A DNA stretch of 64,000 nt from JACDAN01 sp963834825. Its GTDB lineage: Bacteria > Actinomycetota > Thermoleophilia > Gaiellales > Gaiellaceae. The stretch lies in assembly GCA_963834825.1 (NCBI GenBank), contig CAWICZ010000014.1, positions 930,001 to 994,000 on the forward strand, in the 5' to 3' direction. Positions 17,763 to 25,489 of this stretch are shown here, piece after piece. The notes under the pieces are model-generated. The model was not told where the DNA came from. It searched no databases and saw nothing but the letters and a program-made list of their open reading frames with translations. The number at the start of each line of letters is the position of its first letter. Position 1 is the stretch's first letter. Both the position numbers and the translations under genes were made by a program.

Positions 17763-17791
17763 CTCTGGCCCGCGATCACGCGGCGCCAGAG
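17763..17791 (-). terminator. Hairpin between rodZ-like gene and cinA
   Basis: Arms CTCTGGC-CCGCG and CGCGG-C-GCCAGAG form a 12-bp stem with one bulge and an ATCA loop, 11 bp upstream of the cinA start on the minus strand. It may terminate or attenuate transcripts from the rodZ-like gene. There is no T-run. The remaining 145-bp gap holds nothing else recognisable. Confidence 0.4.
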
Positions 17792-17896
17792 CCCAGCCTC
17801 CTCCTCACCAAGGCTGCCCAGCCTTGCCTCGTCGGAGTCCGGCCTCCGGCTTGGTGCTCCCGACCCAGAACCTCGGCGGCATTACTGGACGGGGCA

Positions 17897-18649
17897 CTAG
17901 AACGACGCGGCCTTGACGCCGTCCGCGGTCACGGTGACGGCCGCGTTCGACTGGCGAGGCAGACGCACGATCCGGCGGTTGACCCTCATGCGCAGGTTGC
18001 GCGGCTGTCCCATCCGCACGAAATAGCGGCGGTAGGACCGCTCGGTTCCGAAGCGCAGGAAGCCCTTGCCGCGACCGGCCTCGACCGTTCCGCGGAAGAG
18101 CAGCCGGCCGCCGGGACCGCTGGCATACACCTCCATCCAGCTGTCTCCGAGCGCGCCCGTGACCGTCATCCGCACCCGCTGGTTTGTCGGAGTGGATTTC
18201 GCGCGGTTCGGCTTCGGCGCCGCAGCGGGAGGCTGGGTCGAGAAGTCGGGGATCGCCGTCGGCGGCGTGTCGCTGCCGAACTTCCAGGCTGCAAAGACGA
18301 GCAGCGTCAGCACGCCGATCGCGCCCAGGGCCAGCAGGATGACGCCCGACTCGAAGCGCGGCCCACCGCGGCTCGACGATCCGATGCGTGTCCGTAACGG
18401 CGTCTCCTCGTCGGCGTGGATGTAGCGGGAGTTGTACTCGTCGACGTAGAGCTCGCCGTCCAGGCCGAGATACTCGGCGTACGTCCGCAGGAAGCCCTTG
18501 ACGTACGTCTGGCCGGGCAGGATGTCGAACTGCTCGTCCTCCAGCGCCCGGAGGTACTTGGACCGGATTTTGGTCGCCTGCTCGATCTCGGGGAAATCGA
18601 GGGCCTGGCGCAGACGCGCCTCGCGGAGGCTGTTTCCGATCTCGAACAT
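17897..18649 (-). CDS. RodZ-like helix-turn-helix membrane protein
   Basis: A 250-aa protein with an N-terminal HTH_25 domain (EIGNSLREARLRQALDFPEIEQ; YVKGFLRTYAEYLGLD), a linker, one membrane helix (GVILLALGAIGVLTLLVFAAW, about residues 101-121), a proline-rich periplasmic stretch and a C-terminal DUF4115-like beta domain (DSWMEVYASGPGGRLLFRG). RodZ links MreB to the cell-wall elongation machinery. The order ftsK, rodZ, cinA, recA, rny is conserved in many Gram-positive bacteria, which supports the call. Confidence 0.85.
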   Translation of the reverse strand: MFEIGNSLREARLRQALDFPEIEQATKIRSKYLRALEDEQFDILPGQTYVKGFLRTYAEYLGLDGELYVDEYNSRYIHADEETPLRTRIGSSSRGGPRFESGVILLALGAIGVLTLLVFAAWKFGSDTPPTAIPDFSTQPPAAAPKPNRAKSTPTNQRVRMTVTGALGDSWMEVYASGPGGRLLFRGTVEAGRGKGFLRFGTERSYRRYFVRMGQPRNLRMRVNRRIVRLPRQSNAAVTVTADGVKAASF

Positions 18650-18696
18650 CGAGCGGCGCCCCAGTCTAGTCGCGTTGGCCGCAACCGCCTACGGGC

Positions 18697-19074
18697 TCAG
18701 GCGATCTGACGGAGGACGTAGTACGTGGCGACGGAGATCGCCGCCGTGACGGCGACGTAGAGCGCCAGGTAGCCGAGGATCCGACCCACGAGAGCGAGCT
18801 TGTAGCCTCTGACACGACCGAGCGTCCGCTCGATCGTCCGTCGTGCTCGGCGGCCGAGGTAGATCGCCGTGAGCGCGAGCAGGAACGTGGGCGCGATCGC
18901 CACCGAGGACTGGAGCAGCGTCACGAGGTCGAACACCTCCGCGGCGACGATCGCGGCCGGCAGCGTGGCGAGGGCGACTAGCCCGACGAGCACGGAGAAG
19001 ATCGCGCTGAGGCTGATCGGCCGGTCGTCGCTGTCGCTTCGCGCCGGCGGCTGTTGCGTCGCCAGCAGGCTCAT
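18697..19074 (-). CDS. Small membrane protein (DUF4190-like), unknown function
   Basis: A 125-aa protein with three or four hydrophobic segments (IFSVLVGLVALATLPAAIVA, SVAIAPTFLLALTAIYLG, ILGYLALYVAVTAAISVATY) and a basic cytoplasmic linker (RRARRTIERTLGRVRG). I do not recognise a family beyond a resemblance to DUF4190-type proteins. The ATG overlaps the stop of the ABC ATPase gene (ATGA), so it is the last gene of the nucleoside importer operon. An accessory role is possible but unproven. Confidence 0.6.
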   Translation of the reverse strand: MSLLATQQPPARSDSDDRPISLSAIFSVLVGLVALATLPAAIVAAEVFDLVTLLQSSVAIAPTFLLALTAIYLGRRARRTIERTLGRVRGYKLALVGRILGYLALYVAVTAAISVATYYVLRQIA

Positions 19075-20621
19075 GCGGTCGCGGTTGCCTCAGCCTCTTC
19101 CCGTCCGCCGCCCGTCATCGCGATCCCGAGCTCCTGCTCGGAGACGTCGGGGCCGAACTCGGCGACGATCTCTCCCTCGTACATGACGAGAATGCGGTCG
19201 GAGAGCGAGAGCACCTCTTCGATCTCGAGGGAGATCAGGAGGACGGCTCGGTTCTCGTCCCGCTCCTCGACGAGCCGTCGGTGCACGAACTCGATCGCAC
19301 CGACGTCGAGCCCGCGGGTCGGCTGGGCGGCAATCAGCACCCGCGGATCGCGCGACACCTCCCGGGCAATGACGACCTTCTGCTGGTTCCCGCCGGACAG
19401 CGAGGAAGCGCGCGTCTGCGGCCCGCCGCCGCGAACGTCGAACTCCGTCAACAGGCCGCGGGCCCAGGCGATGATGCGGCCGGGCCGCAGCCACCCCCAG
19501 CGCGAGTTCGGCTCCTTCCGATAGTCGTGCAGCGCGAGGTTCTCGGCCAGTGAGAAGTCGAGCACGAGGCCGCGCCTCAGCCGGTCCTGAGGGATGTGAC
19601 CGACACCCTCGTCGAGGTGTTCCCTCGCGCTCTCGTTCGTGACGTCGCGGCCGCCGACGGTCACCCGGCCTGACGCCACGCGACGCAGGCCCGTCAAGGC
19701 GTCGATCAGCTCCGTCTGGCCGTTGCCGTCGACTCCTGCGATGCCCACGATCTCACCATCGTGAACCTGGAAGGAGACGCTTTTGACGGCCTCGAGCTCA
19801 CGGTCGTCGAGAACGCTGAGATCCTCCACGTCCAGCAGCACTTCGCCTGGATGCGGCGGCGACTTCTCGACGCGGAGGAGCACGTCGCGGCCGACCATCA
19901 GTCTCGCGAGGCTGTCCTCGGTGGCCCCGGCTCGCGGGACGGTCTCGATCTTCTTGCCGCGTCTTAGGACCGTGACCCGGTCCGCGATCTCGAGAACTTC
20001 CCGCAGCTTGTGGGAGATGAAGATGATCGACATCCCTTCACGCTGGAGTGTCTTCAGGATCCCGAACAGCTCGTCGGCCTCCTGCGGCGTGAGGACGGCG
20101 GTTGGCTCGTCGAGGATGAGGATGTCCGCGCCGCGGTAGAGCGCCTTCAGGATCTCGACGCGCTGCTGCTGGCCGACGGTGATGTCCTGGACCTTCGCGT
20201 GCGGGTCGATCGCGAAGTTGAACGCCTTGGAGAGCTCCTCGACCTTCTTCACCGCCTCGTCGAAGTCGAGGAACACCCTGCCGTAGGTCGGCTCGGCGGC
20301 CAGCACGATGTTCTCCGCCACCGTCATCACCGGGATCAGCATGAAGTGCTGATGCACCATCCCGATGCCGCGGTCGATCGCTTCCCGAGGCGAATTGATG
20401 CGCACCGCCTCTCCGTTGATCAGGACCTCGCCTTCGTCCGGGTGGTAGAGCCCATAGAGGACATTCATCAGCGTGGACTTGCCGGCGCCGTTCTCGCCGA
20501 GGAGCGCGTGCACCTCGCCCCGCTTCAGGTCGAAGTCGATGTGGTCGTTGGCCAGCACACCCGGGAAGCGCTTGGTCATCCCGCGCAGCTCGAGGACGGG
20601 GGTCTCGGTCTGGGCGCTCAC
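19071..20621 (-). CDS. Nucleoside ABC importer, duplicated ATP-binding protein
   Basis: A 516-aa protein with two ABC cassettes, as in the RbsA/YufO (NupO) group. Cassette 1 has Walker A GENGAGKST, the HQHFMLIPVMTVAENI Q-loop region and signature-like TVGQQQRVEI. Cassette 2 has a degenerate Walker A (GVDGNGQTE) but a full LSGGNQQKV signature. This asymmetry is normal for the group. The GTG at 20621 overlaps the upstream permease stop (GTGA). With two permeases and BMP-type binding proteins it makes up a nucleoside uptake system. Confidence 0.9.
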   Translation of the reverse strand: MSAQTETPVLELRGMTKRFPGVLANDHIDFDLKRGEVHALLGENGAGKSTLMNVLYGLYHPDEGEVLINGEAVRINSPREAIDRGIGMVHQHFMLIPVMTVAENIVLAAEPTYGRVFLDFDEAVKKVEELSKAFNFAIDPHAKVQDITVGQQQRVEILKALYRGADILILDEPTAVLTPQEADELFGILKTLQREGMSIIFISHKLREVLEIADRVTVLRRGKKIETVPRAGATEDSLARLMVGRDVLLRVEKSPPHPGEVLLDVEDLSVLDDRELEAVKSVSFQVHDGEIVGIAGVDGNGQTELIDALTGLRRVASGRVTVGGRDVTNESAREHLDEGVGHIPQDRLRRGLVLDFSLAENLALHDYRKEPNSRWGWLRPGRIIAWARGLLTEFDVRGGGPQTRASSLSGGNQQKVVIAREVSRDPRVLIAAQPTRGLDVGAIEFVHRRLVEERDENRAVLLISLEIEEVLSLSDRILVMYEGEIVAEFGPDVSEQELGIAMTGGGREEAEATATA

Positions 20622-21826
20622 TGCTTGGCGTAGGGCCGGCCGATCGCGTGCGGCGGGATCGAGCGCCCGATCACGCCCGCGACCGCGATCAGCGTAAGGA
20701 GGTATGGAAGGGCCTGGAAGAGCGTTGCTCCGGAGGCCGAGTACTCGGGAAGCCGCTGCGCCAGCGCGCTCGAGAAGCCGAAGAGGAGCGCAGCGGCGAA
20801 CGCGCCGAACGGTCGCCACGCCCCGAAGATCAGCGCGGCGAGGGCGATGAAGCCGCGGCCCGCGGTCATGTTCTCGTTGAACGAGCCCAGGAAGCCGATC
20901 GAGAGGTACGCACCGCCGAGCGCGGCGAGGATCCCGGAGACGATCACGGCTGCGTAGCGGGTGCGGTAGACCGAGATCCCGACGGTGTCGGCCGCCCGCG
21001 GGTGCTCGCCGACCGACCTGATTCGCAGCCCGATCGGCGTCTTGAACATGACCAGGTACGAGACGATCAGCAGGACGAACGAGAGCCAGATCATCAGGTT
21101 GAGTTGTCCGAGCACAGGCCCGATGAAGTACCAGTCCGAGATCGCCGGCAGCGTCACGTCGGGGATGCGGGGGATCTCAGACGGCGTGCCTTGCTCGCCG
21201 TAGACGTCGACGAAGAGGTAGCCCGTCAGTCCGAGCGCAAGGAGGTTGATCGCGACGCCGATGACGATCTGGTCGGCGCGCAGGTGGATCGAGAAAAACG
21301 CGTGGATGAGCGCGAGCCCGGCGCCGGCCACCGCTGCGGCGAGGAGCCCGAGCACCCACGAGTCGAGCTTCTGGGCGGCGAGGATGGCGAAGAAGGCGCC
21401 GGTGAGCATCATCCCTTCGAGCGCGATGTTCACGACGCCGCTGCGCTCGGAGAACATCCCGCCGATCGCCGCGTAGGTCAGCGGCGTCGCGTAGCGGAGC
21501 GTCGCGGCGAAGAGCGCCGACCAGACGACGACGCTGTCGAGATTCCCGACGCTCGAGTTGGTGGCGAGGATGCCGAGCGCTCCCGACACGATCCCCAGAG
21601 CGACCGCCAACCACCCCAGCCTGCGCTCGCCGCGCGTGACTGCCCAGATGCCGGCGGCGACGCCGAGGATCCCGAGCGCGACCGGCCAGAGAATCGTCCG
21701 CTGCGTGAGCGGCGGGAGGACGAGCCAGAAGCCGAGTGCGGAAACGGCGATACCGGCGATCGCAATCGATCTGGGGCGGACGACCTTCACCCAGGTGTAG
21801 GTGCGCATCGCAGGCTGGTCGATCAC
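20618..21826 (-). CDS. Nucleoside ABC importer, permease (NupQ-like)
   Basis: A BPD_transp_2 family permease of 402 aa with about ten membrane helices. The GTG at 21826 overlaps the other permease (GTGA). The conserved core (TPLTYAAIGGMFSERSGVVN, IALEGMMLTGAFF, and VGEHPRAADTVGISV in the coupling loop) is that of BMP-linked nucleoside permeases. It pairs with the 425-aa permease as a heterodimer. Confidence 0.9.
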   Translation of the reverse strand: MIDQPAMRTYTWVKVVRPRSIAIAGIAVSALGFWLVLPPLTQRTILWPVALGILGVAAGIWAVTRGERRLGWLAVALGIVSGALGILATNSSVGNLDSVVVWSALFAATLRYATPLTYAAIGGMFSERSGVVNIALEGMMLTGAFFAILAAQKLDSWVLGLLAAAVAGAGLALIHAFFSIHLRADQIVIGVAINLLALGLTGYLFVDVYGEQGTPSEIPRIPDVTLPAISDWYFIGPVLGQLNLMIWLSFVLLIVSYLVMFKTPIGLRIRSVGEHPRAADTVGISVYRTRYAAVIVSGILAALGGAYLSIGFLGSFNENMTAGRGFIALAALIFGAWRPFGAFAAALLFGFSSALAQRLPEYSASGATLFQALPYLLTLIAVAGVIGRSIPPHAIGRPYAKQ

Positions 21827-23100
21827 GCCACGGCCTCCGGAGCGGCAGCAGGCGGCGGCCCGCGACGTAAGCGTCGAGCCCGGGAGAAGAGCCAGAGGAT
21901 CAGGATGTCGGCGCCGACGAAGAGCAGAACGAGCGCCTGGATCATCAGAGTCAGGTTGCCGGCGAGCTCTGGCTGGAAGACCTCGGGATCGAGGTTTCGC
22001 GTCGACGTCCCGTTTAGGAGCGCCCCGAAGAGCAGGGCCGAAAGCCCGACCCCGATTGCCGTGTTTCGGCCGAGCAGCGCCACGGCGATCCCGACGAACC
22101 CGATCTGCGAGCTCTGGATGTCGATGACACCCAGGCGGAACTGCCAGCCGAGGATGTCGACCGCGCCTCCGATGCCCGCGAACAGGCCCGAGATCGCCAT
22201 CGCGAGGAAGTAGTTGCGGGCGACGCTGATTCCGCCGTATTGGGCGGCATCGGGGTTGAACCCGACCGCGCGTACCTCGTAGCCGAGCGTCGAGCGGTTG
22301 AGGATCGCCCAATAGGCGACGAGCGCCGCGATCGCCAGGAGGAAACCGATGTGCAGACCCTGGAGCAGCGGGTCGCCCCAGAGGATCGGCAGCCTGGCGT
22401 TCTGCACGACGTCCGAGGAGACGGGCACCGACTCATTGACCTTGTTCTGGAGCGGCCCGCCCTGGCCGAAGGCCCAGTTGCCGATCCAGTAGGCGATCCA
22501 GTTGAGCATGATTGTCGTGATGACCTCGTGGGCGCCGACCGCCGCCTTGAGCAATCCGGCGATGCCCGCCCAGAGCGCGCCGGCCAGGGCGGCGAGGCCG
22601 ATCGCGAGGACGATGTGCACGCCCGACGCAAGGCCGGCCCACGACGAGCCGACCCAGACGGCGACCATCGCGCCGACGATGTACTGGCCCTGACCGCCGA
22701 TGTTGAAGAGGCCGCAGCGGAAGGCGAAGGCGACGGCCAGTCCTGTGAACACCAGCGGGATCGAGAGAAGCAGCGTCTGCTGGAGATTGAAAGCCGCCTC
22801 GGATTCGGCGTCGTTCACGTTCCAGGGGAACCAGATCTGAGCGTCGGTCCAGGGGAGCCCGACCTGGTGCGATCCCACTTGGAAGAACCAGTTGAGGCCG
22901 GTGCCGTTGAAGATCTCGCGGTACGTCGTGATCGGGTTGTGGCCAGTGGCGGCGACGACGATCCCGCCGACGAGGAACGCGAGAATCGCGGTCAGGACCG
23001 GCGCGGCGATGCCGCCTGCACGCTGAAAGATCGCGAATCTGGCCGCCGGGCTCGGGACCTCGCCGGACGGCGGCGCAGGTGTCGTCTCCCGCTCGCTCAT
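21823..23100 (-). CDS. Nucleoside ABC importer, permease (NupP-like)
   Basis: A BPD_transp_2 family permease of 425 aa. The cytoplasmic N-terminal tail (MSERETTPAPPSGEVPSP) is followed by about eight to ten membrane helices, with conserved AFRCGLFNIGGQGQY and GAHEVITTIMLNWIAYWIG, and a coupling loop (VRAVGFNPDAAQYGGISV). An extended loop between the first two helices (about residues 55-105) is usual in this subfamily. It starts 82 bp after the binding-protein gene. Confidence 0.9.
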   Translation of the reverse strand: MSERETTPAPPSGEVPSPAARFAIFQRAGGIAAPVLTAILAFLVGGIVVAATGHNPITTYREIFNGTGLNWFFQVGSHQVGLPWTDAQIWFPWNVNDAESEAAFNLQQTLLLSIPLVFTGLAVAFAFRCGLFNIGGQGQYIVGAMVAVWVGSSWAGLASGVHIVLAIGLAALAGALWAGIAGLLKAAVGAHEVITTIMLNWIAYWIGNWAFGQGGPLQNKVNESVPVSSDVVQNARLPILWGDPLLQGLHIGFLLAIAALVAYWAILNRSTLGYEVRAVGFNPDAAQYGGISVARNYFLAMAISGLFAGIGGAVDILGWQFRLGVIDIQSSQIGFVGIAVALLGRNTAIGVGLSALLFGALLNGTSTRNLDPEVFQPELAGNLTLMIQALVLLFVGADILILWLFSRARRLRRGPPPAAAPEAVA

Positions 23101-23182
23101 GTCCCGGCCTCCTCCTCGGTCACCGGAGCCGCCTCCACCTCGGCGATTCTAAGGTGAAGACGGCTCCGGTCGAGATCGGTCG

Positions 23183-24229
23183 TTACAGCGTCGTGGGCGC
23201 GGTCAGCTCGCCCGAGACCAATTGGTCCTTGACCTCGTTCATCCGGTCGATGAACTCCTGGGGCACCTGGTCGCTGATCTTGCCTACGGCTACACCCTCG
23301 TTTTCGAGATTGAAGACGGCGTCGGTGCCGCCCTTGAACTCGCCGTTCACGACCGCCTCAGAGGTCAGGAAGACGGACTGGTCGACGCGCTTGACCGCGC
23401 TCGTGAGGATGTGCGGCCCGAGGTTCGACTGGTCGCGGTCGACGCCGATTCCCCACTTGTCACGCTCCTGGGCCGCGTCGAGGGCACCGAGCCCGCACCC
23501 GCCGGCGACCTGGAAGATCACCTGCGAGCCCTGCGCGATCTGGTTCAGCGCGATCTCCTTGCACTTGTCCTGCGCGACGAAGTCCTGCGAGTAGCCGATC
23601 AGCGTCCGCACCTGCGGGTTGCACTCCTTGGCTCCGGCCTGGTAGCCCGCAATGAAGATGTCGACCGTCGGCAGCTTGATCCCGCCGACCGCGCTGATCA
23701 CCTGGGGGCCGCCCTGTCGATCGACCATCAGGCCCGCGAGGCAGCCGATCATGTAGCTGTTCTCGTTCGTCGCAAACGTGAGGCCCTGCACGTTCGGATT
23801 GGTCTTGAACGGCGGAGCCTTGACCGAGTAGTCGATGATCGCGAAGTTCGAATCCGGGAACCGAGTCGCCGCCGTGTTCGTCGCCTCGGCCAGGAGGAAC
23901 CCGACCGCGATGGTCAGGTCGAACCCGTCGCGTGCCAGCGTCGACAGGTTCGGGACGTAGTCGCTCGTCTGCCTCGACTCGACCGGCCGGCCGGTCAGGC
24001 CGAGCTCGGTCTCGGCGCGCCGTAGGCCTTCGAGCGCCGACTGGTTGAACGAGCGGTCGTTGAACCGCCCGACGTCGCTGACAAGGCCGACGTTGACGTC
24101 CGCACCGGCCGTCGTCTCGGCCGTCGTCGTCTCACCCCCCGCGCTTCCTCCATCGTCCCCGCCGCAGGCAAGCCCCACCGCGAGCAGTCCGCAGGCGAGG
24201 AGCGCGGCGATCCACTGCATTGTTCGCAC
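23183..24229 (-). CDS. BMP-family nucleoside-binding lipoprotein
   Basis: A 348-aa basic-membrane-protein family solute receptor. The lipoprotein signal peptide has lipobox AVGLAC (Cys about residue 22), a Gly/Thr-rich linker, then VGLVSDVGRFNDRSFNQSA, the purine-nucleoside receptor fold, and an Asp/Asn-rich binding site (NENSYMIGCLAGLM, SAVGGIKLPTVDIF). It delivers nucleosides to the downstream permeases. It is about 60% identical by eye to the upstream paralogue at 24331-25353, so the two arose by tandem duplication. Confidence 0.9.
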   Translation of the reverse strand: MRTMQWIAALLACGLLAVGLACGGDDGGSAGGETTTAETTAGADVNVGLVSDVGRFNDRSFNQSALEGLRRAETELGLTGRPVESRQTSDYVPNLSTLARDGFDLTIAVGFLLAEATNTAATRFPDSNFAIIDYSVKAPPFKTNPNVQGLTFATNENSYMIGCLAGLMVDRQGGPQVISAVGGIKLPTVDIFIAGYQAGAKECNPQVRTLIGYSQDFVAQDKCKEIALNQIAQGSQVIFQVAGGCGLGALDAAQERDKWGIGVDRDQSNLGPHILTSAVKRVDQSVFLTSEAVVNGEFKGGTDAVFNLENEGVAVGKISDQVPQEFIDRMNEVKDQLVSGELTAPTTL

Positions 24230-24279
24230 GTCAGCCCCCTTCTCGTCGATCGGGTGCCGATCCTACTTGGTGCGCACAA

Positions 24280-24310
24280 CGAGAGGGCGGGCCTGCGGCC
24301 CGCCCTCTCG
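24280..24310 (-). terminator. Hairpin between the two BMP genes
   Basis: A perfect 13-bp stem (CGAGAGGGCGGGC / GCCCGCCCTCTCG) with a 5-nt loop lies 20 bp after the stop of the upstream BMP gene. It is followed by TTGTG on the minus strand, a weak U-tract. It probably ends or attenuates most transcripts of the first BMP gene, so that the binding protein is made in excess over the permeases. Confidence 0.65.
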
Positions 24311-24330
24311 GCGCTTTCAGGCCTTCCGAA

Positions 24331-25353
24331 CTAGAGCGTCTTCGGAGGCTTGATCTTGCCGCTGATGATGAGCGGCCTCAGCGCGTTCATCCGCGTGATG
24401 AAGCGCTTCGGCACGCGCGCGTCGATGCGGCCGACGGCAACGCCGCCGTTCTTCAGGTTGAAGATGTTGTTCCGCTGGCCCTTGAACTTGCCCTCCTTGA
24501 CGGCCTTGGCCGTCAGGTAGACGGACTGGTCGACGCGCTTGACCGCGCTTGTGAGGATGTGCCGACCTTGGCTCTTCTGGTCCTTGTCGACACCGAGACC
24601 CCACACGCCTCGCTCCTTGGCCGCGTCGAGGGCGCCGAGACCGCAGCCGCCGGCGACCTGGAAGATCACCTGCGAGCCCTGCGCGATCTGGTTGAGCGCG
24701 ATTTCTTTGCACTTGTCCTGGGCGACGAAGTCCTGGGAGTAGCCGATCAGGACCTGCGTCCCGGGGACACAGCGGCGGGCACCCGCCCGATAGCCGGCGA
24801 TGAAGATGTCGACCGTCGGGAGCTTGATCCCGCCGACCGCGCTGATCACCTTGCGGCCGCGCTGGTTCGCCATCAAGGCCGAGAGACAGCCGATCATGTA
24901 GCTGTTCTCGTTCGTGTTGAACGTGAGACCCACCACGTTTCTGTTCTTCGTGAACGGCGGAGCGGCGACCGAGTAGTCGATGATCGCGAACTTCGAGTTC
25001 GGGAACGCCTTGGCGGCGGTGGCCGTCGCGTCGGCGAGCAGGAACCCGACCGAGATCGTGACGTCGTAGCGCTGGCGCGCGAGCGACGAGAGATTCGGGA
25101 TGTAGTCGCTGGTCTGCCGCGACTCGACCGCGCGACCCTGGACCTTCAGGACGCGCTTGGCGCGGTTGAGGCCGTCGAGGGCCGACTGGTTGAACGAGCG
25201 GTCGTTGAATCTGCCGACGTCGCTGACGAGCCCGACCTTGTAGACCTTCGCCGCAGCGTCGCTCGACCCGCTCGTCGCGAGACCCGCCAGGGCGGCGACG
25301 ACGATCGCAGCCACGGCAAGCGTCGCGAGCAGGATGAGCCTTCGTGCTCTCAT
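24331..25353 (-). CDS. BMP-family nucleoside-binding protein, non-lipoprotein paralogue
   Basis: A 340-aa paralogue of the next gene (shared VGLVSDVGRFNDRSFNQSA, SRQTSDYIPNLS, NENSYMIGCL, SAVGGIKLPTVDIFIAGY). The N-terminus is a plain secretory signal (RRLILLATLAVAAIVVAALAGLATSG) with no lipobox cysteine. The protein may be released, wall-bound, or held by an uncleaved signal anchor. The Shine-Dalgarno AGGAGG lies 4 nt from the ATG. It is the first gene of the importer operon, behind a 125-bp leader with two inverted repeats, and is separated from the next gene by a strong hairpin. Confidence 0.88.
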   Translation of the reverse strand: MRARRLILLATLAVAAIVVAALAGLATSGSSDAAAKVYKVGLVSDVGRFNDRSFNQSALDGLNRAKRVLKVQGRAVESRQTSDYIPNLSSLARQRYDVTISVGFLLADATATAAKAFPNSKFAIIDYSVAAPPFTKNRNVVGLTFNTNENSYMIGCLSALMANQRGRKVISAVGGIKLPTVDIFIAGYRAGARRCVPGTQVLIGYSQDFVAQDKCKEIALNQIAQGSQVIFQVAGGCGLGALDAAKERGVWGLGVDKDQKSQGRHILTSAVKRVDQSVYLTAKAVKEGKFKGQRNNIFNLKNGGVAVGRIDARVPKRFITRMNALRPLIISGKIKPPKTL

Positions 25354-25373
25354 GAAACCTCCTAGATACAGAA

Positions 25374-25399
25374 CAAAGACAGACCCCTGTCTGCCTTTG
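25374..25399 (-). promoter_or_regulatory. Inverted repeat in the leader of the nucleoside importer operon
   Basis: CAAAGACAGAC-CCCT-GTCTGCCTTTG has 11-bp arms with one mismatch. It lies 21 bp upstream of the first BMP gene and just upstream of its Shine-Dalgarno sequence. It could be a repressor operator or a leader hairpin. Confidence 0.5.
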
Positions 25400-25408
25400 A
25401 ATAAGACG

Positions 25409-25430
25409 CTAACCCTAAAGCTCTGGTTAG
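25409..25430 (-). promoter_or_regulatory. Second inverted repeat and probable promoter of the importer operon
   Basis: CTAACC and GGTTAG arms are separated by 10 nt. On the minus strand this overlaps a possible weak promoter (CTGACC, 18 nt, TAGCGT). The assignment of promoter elements is tentative. Confidence 0.35.
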
Positions 25431-25466
25431 GTCAGTTCCAGCGGTTTCGGCACTTCGAGGTACCCC

Positions 25467-25489
25467 TTACGAGGGAACTTACGAGGGAA
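25467..25489. repeat. 11-bp direct repeat at the end of ftsK
   Basis: TTACGAGGGAA occurs at 25467-25477 and again at 25479-25489, one base apart. The second copy contains the ftsK stop codon (TAA on the minus strand), so the last codons of ftsK are duplicated just downstream. Confidence 0.7.

Noticed and set aside
17216..17779. Other-frame reading inside cinA suggesting a second protein
   Set aside because: It is a shifted reading of the strongly conserved CinA coding region, with a biased Arg/Pro composition and no motif.
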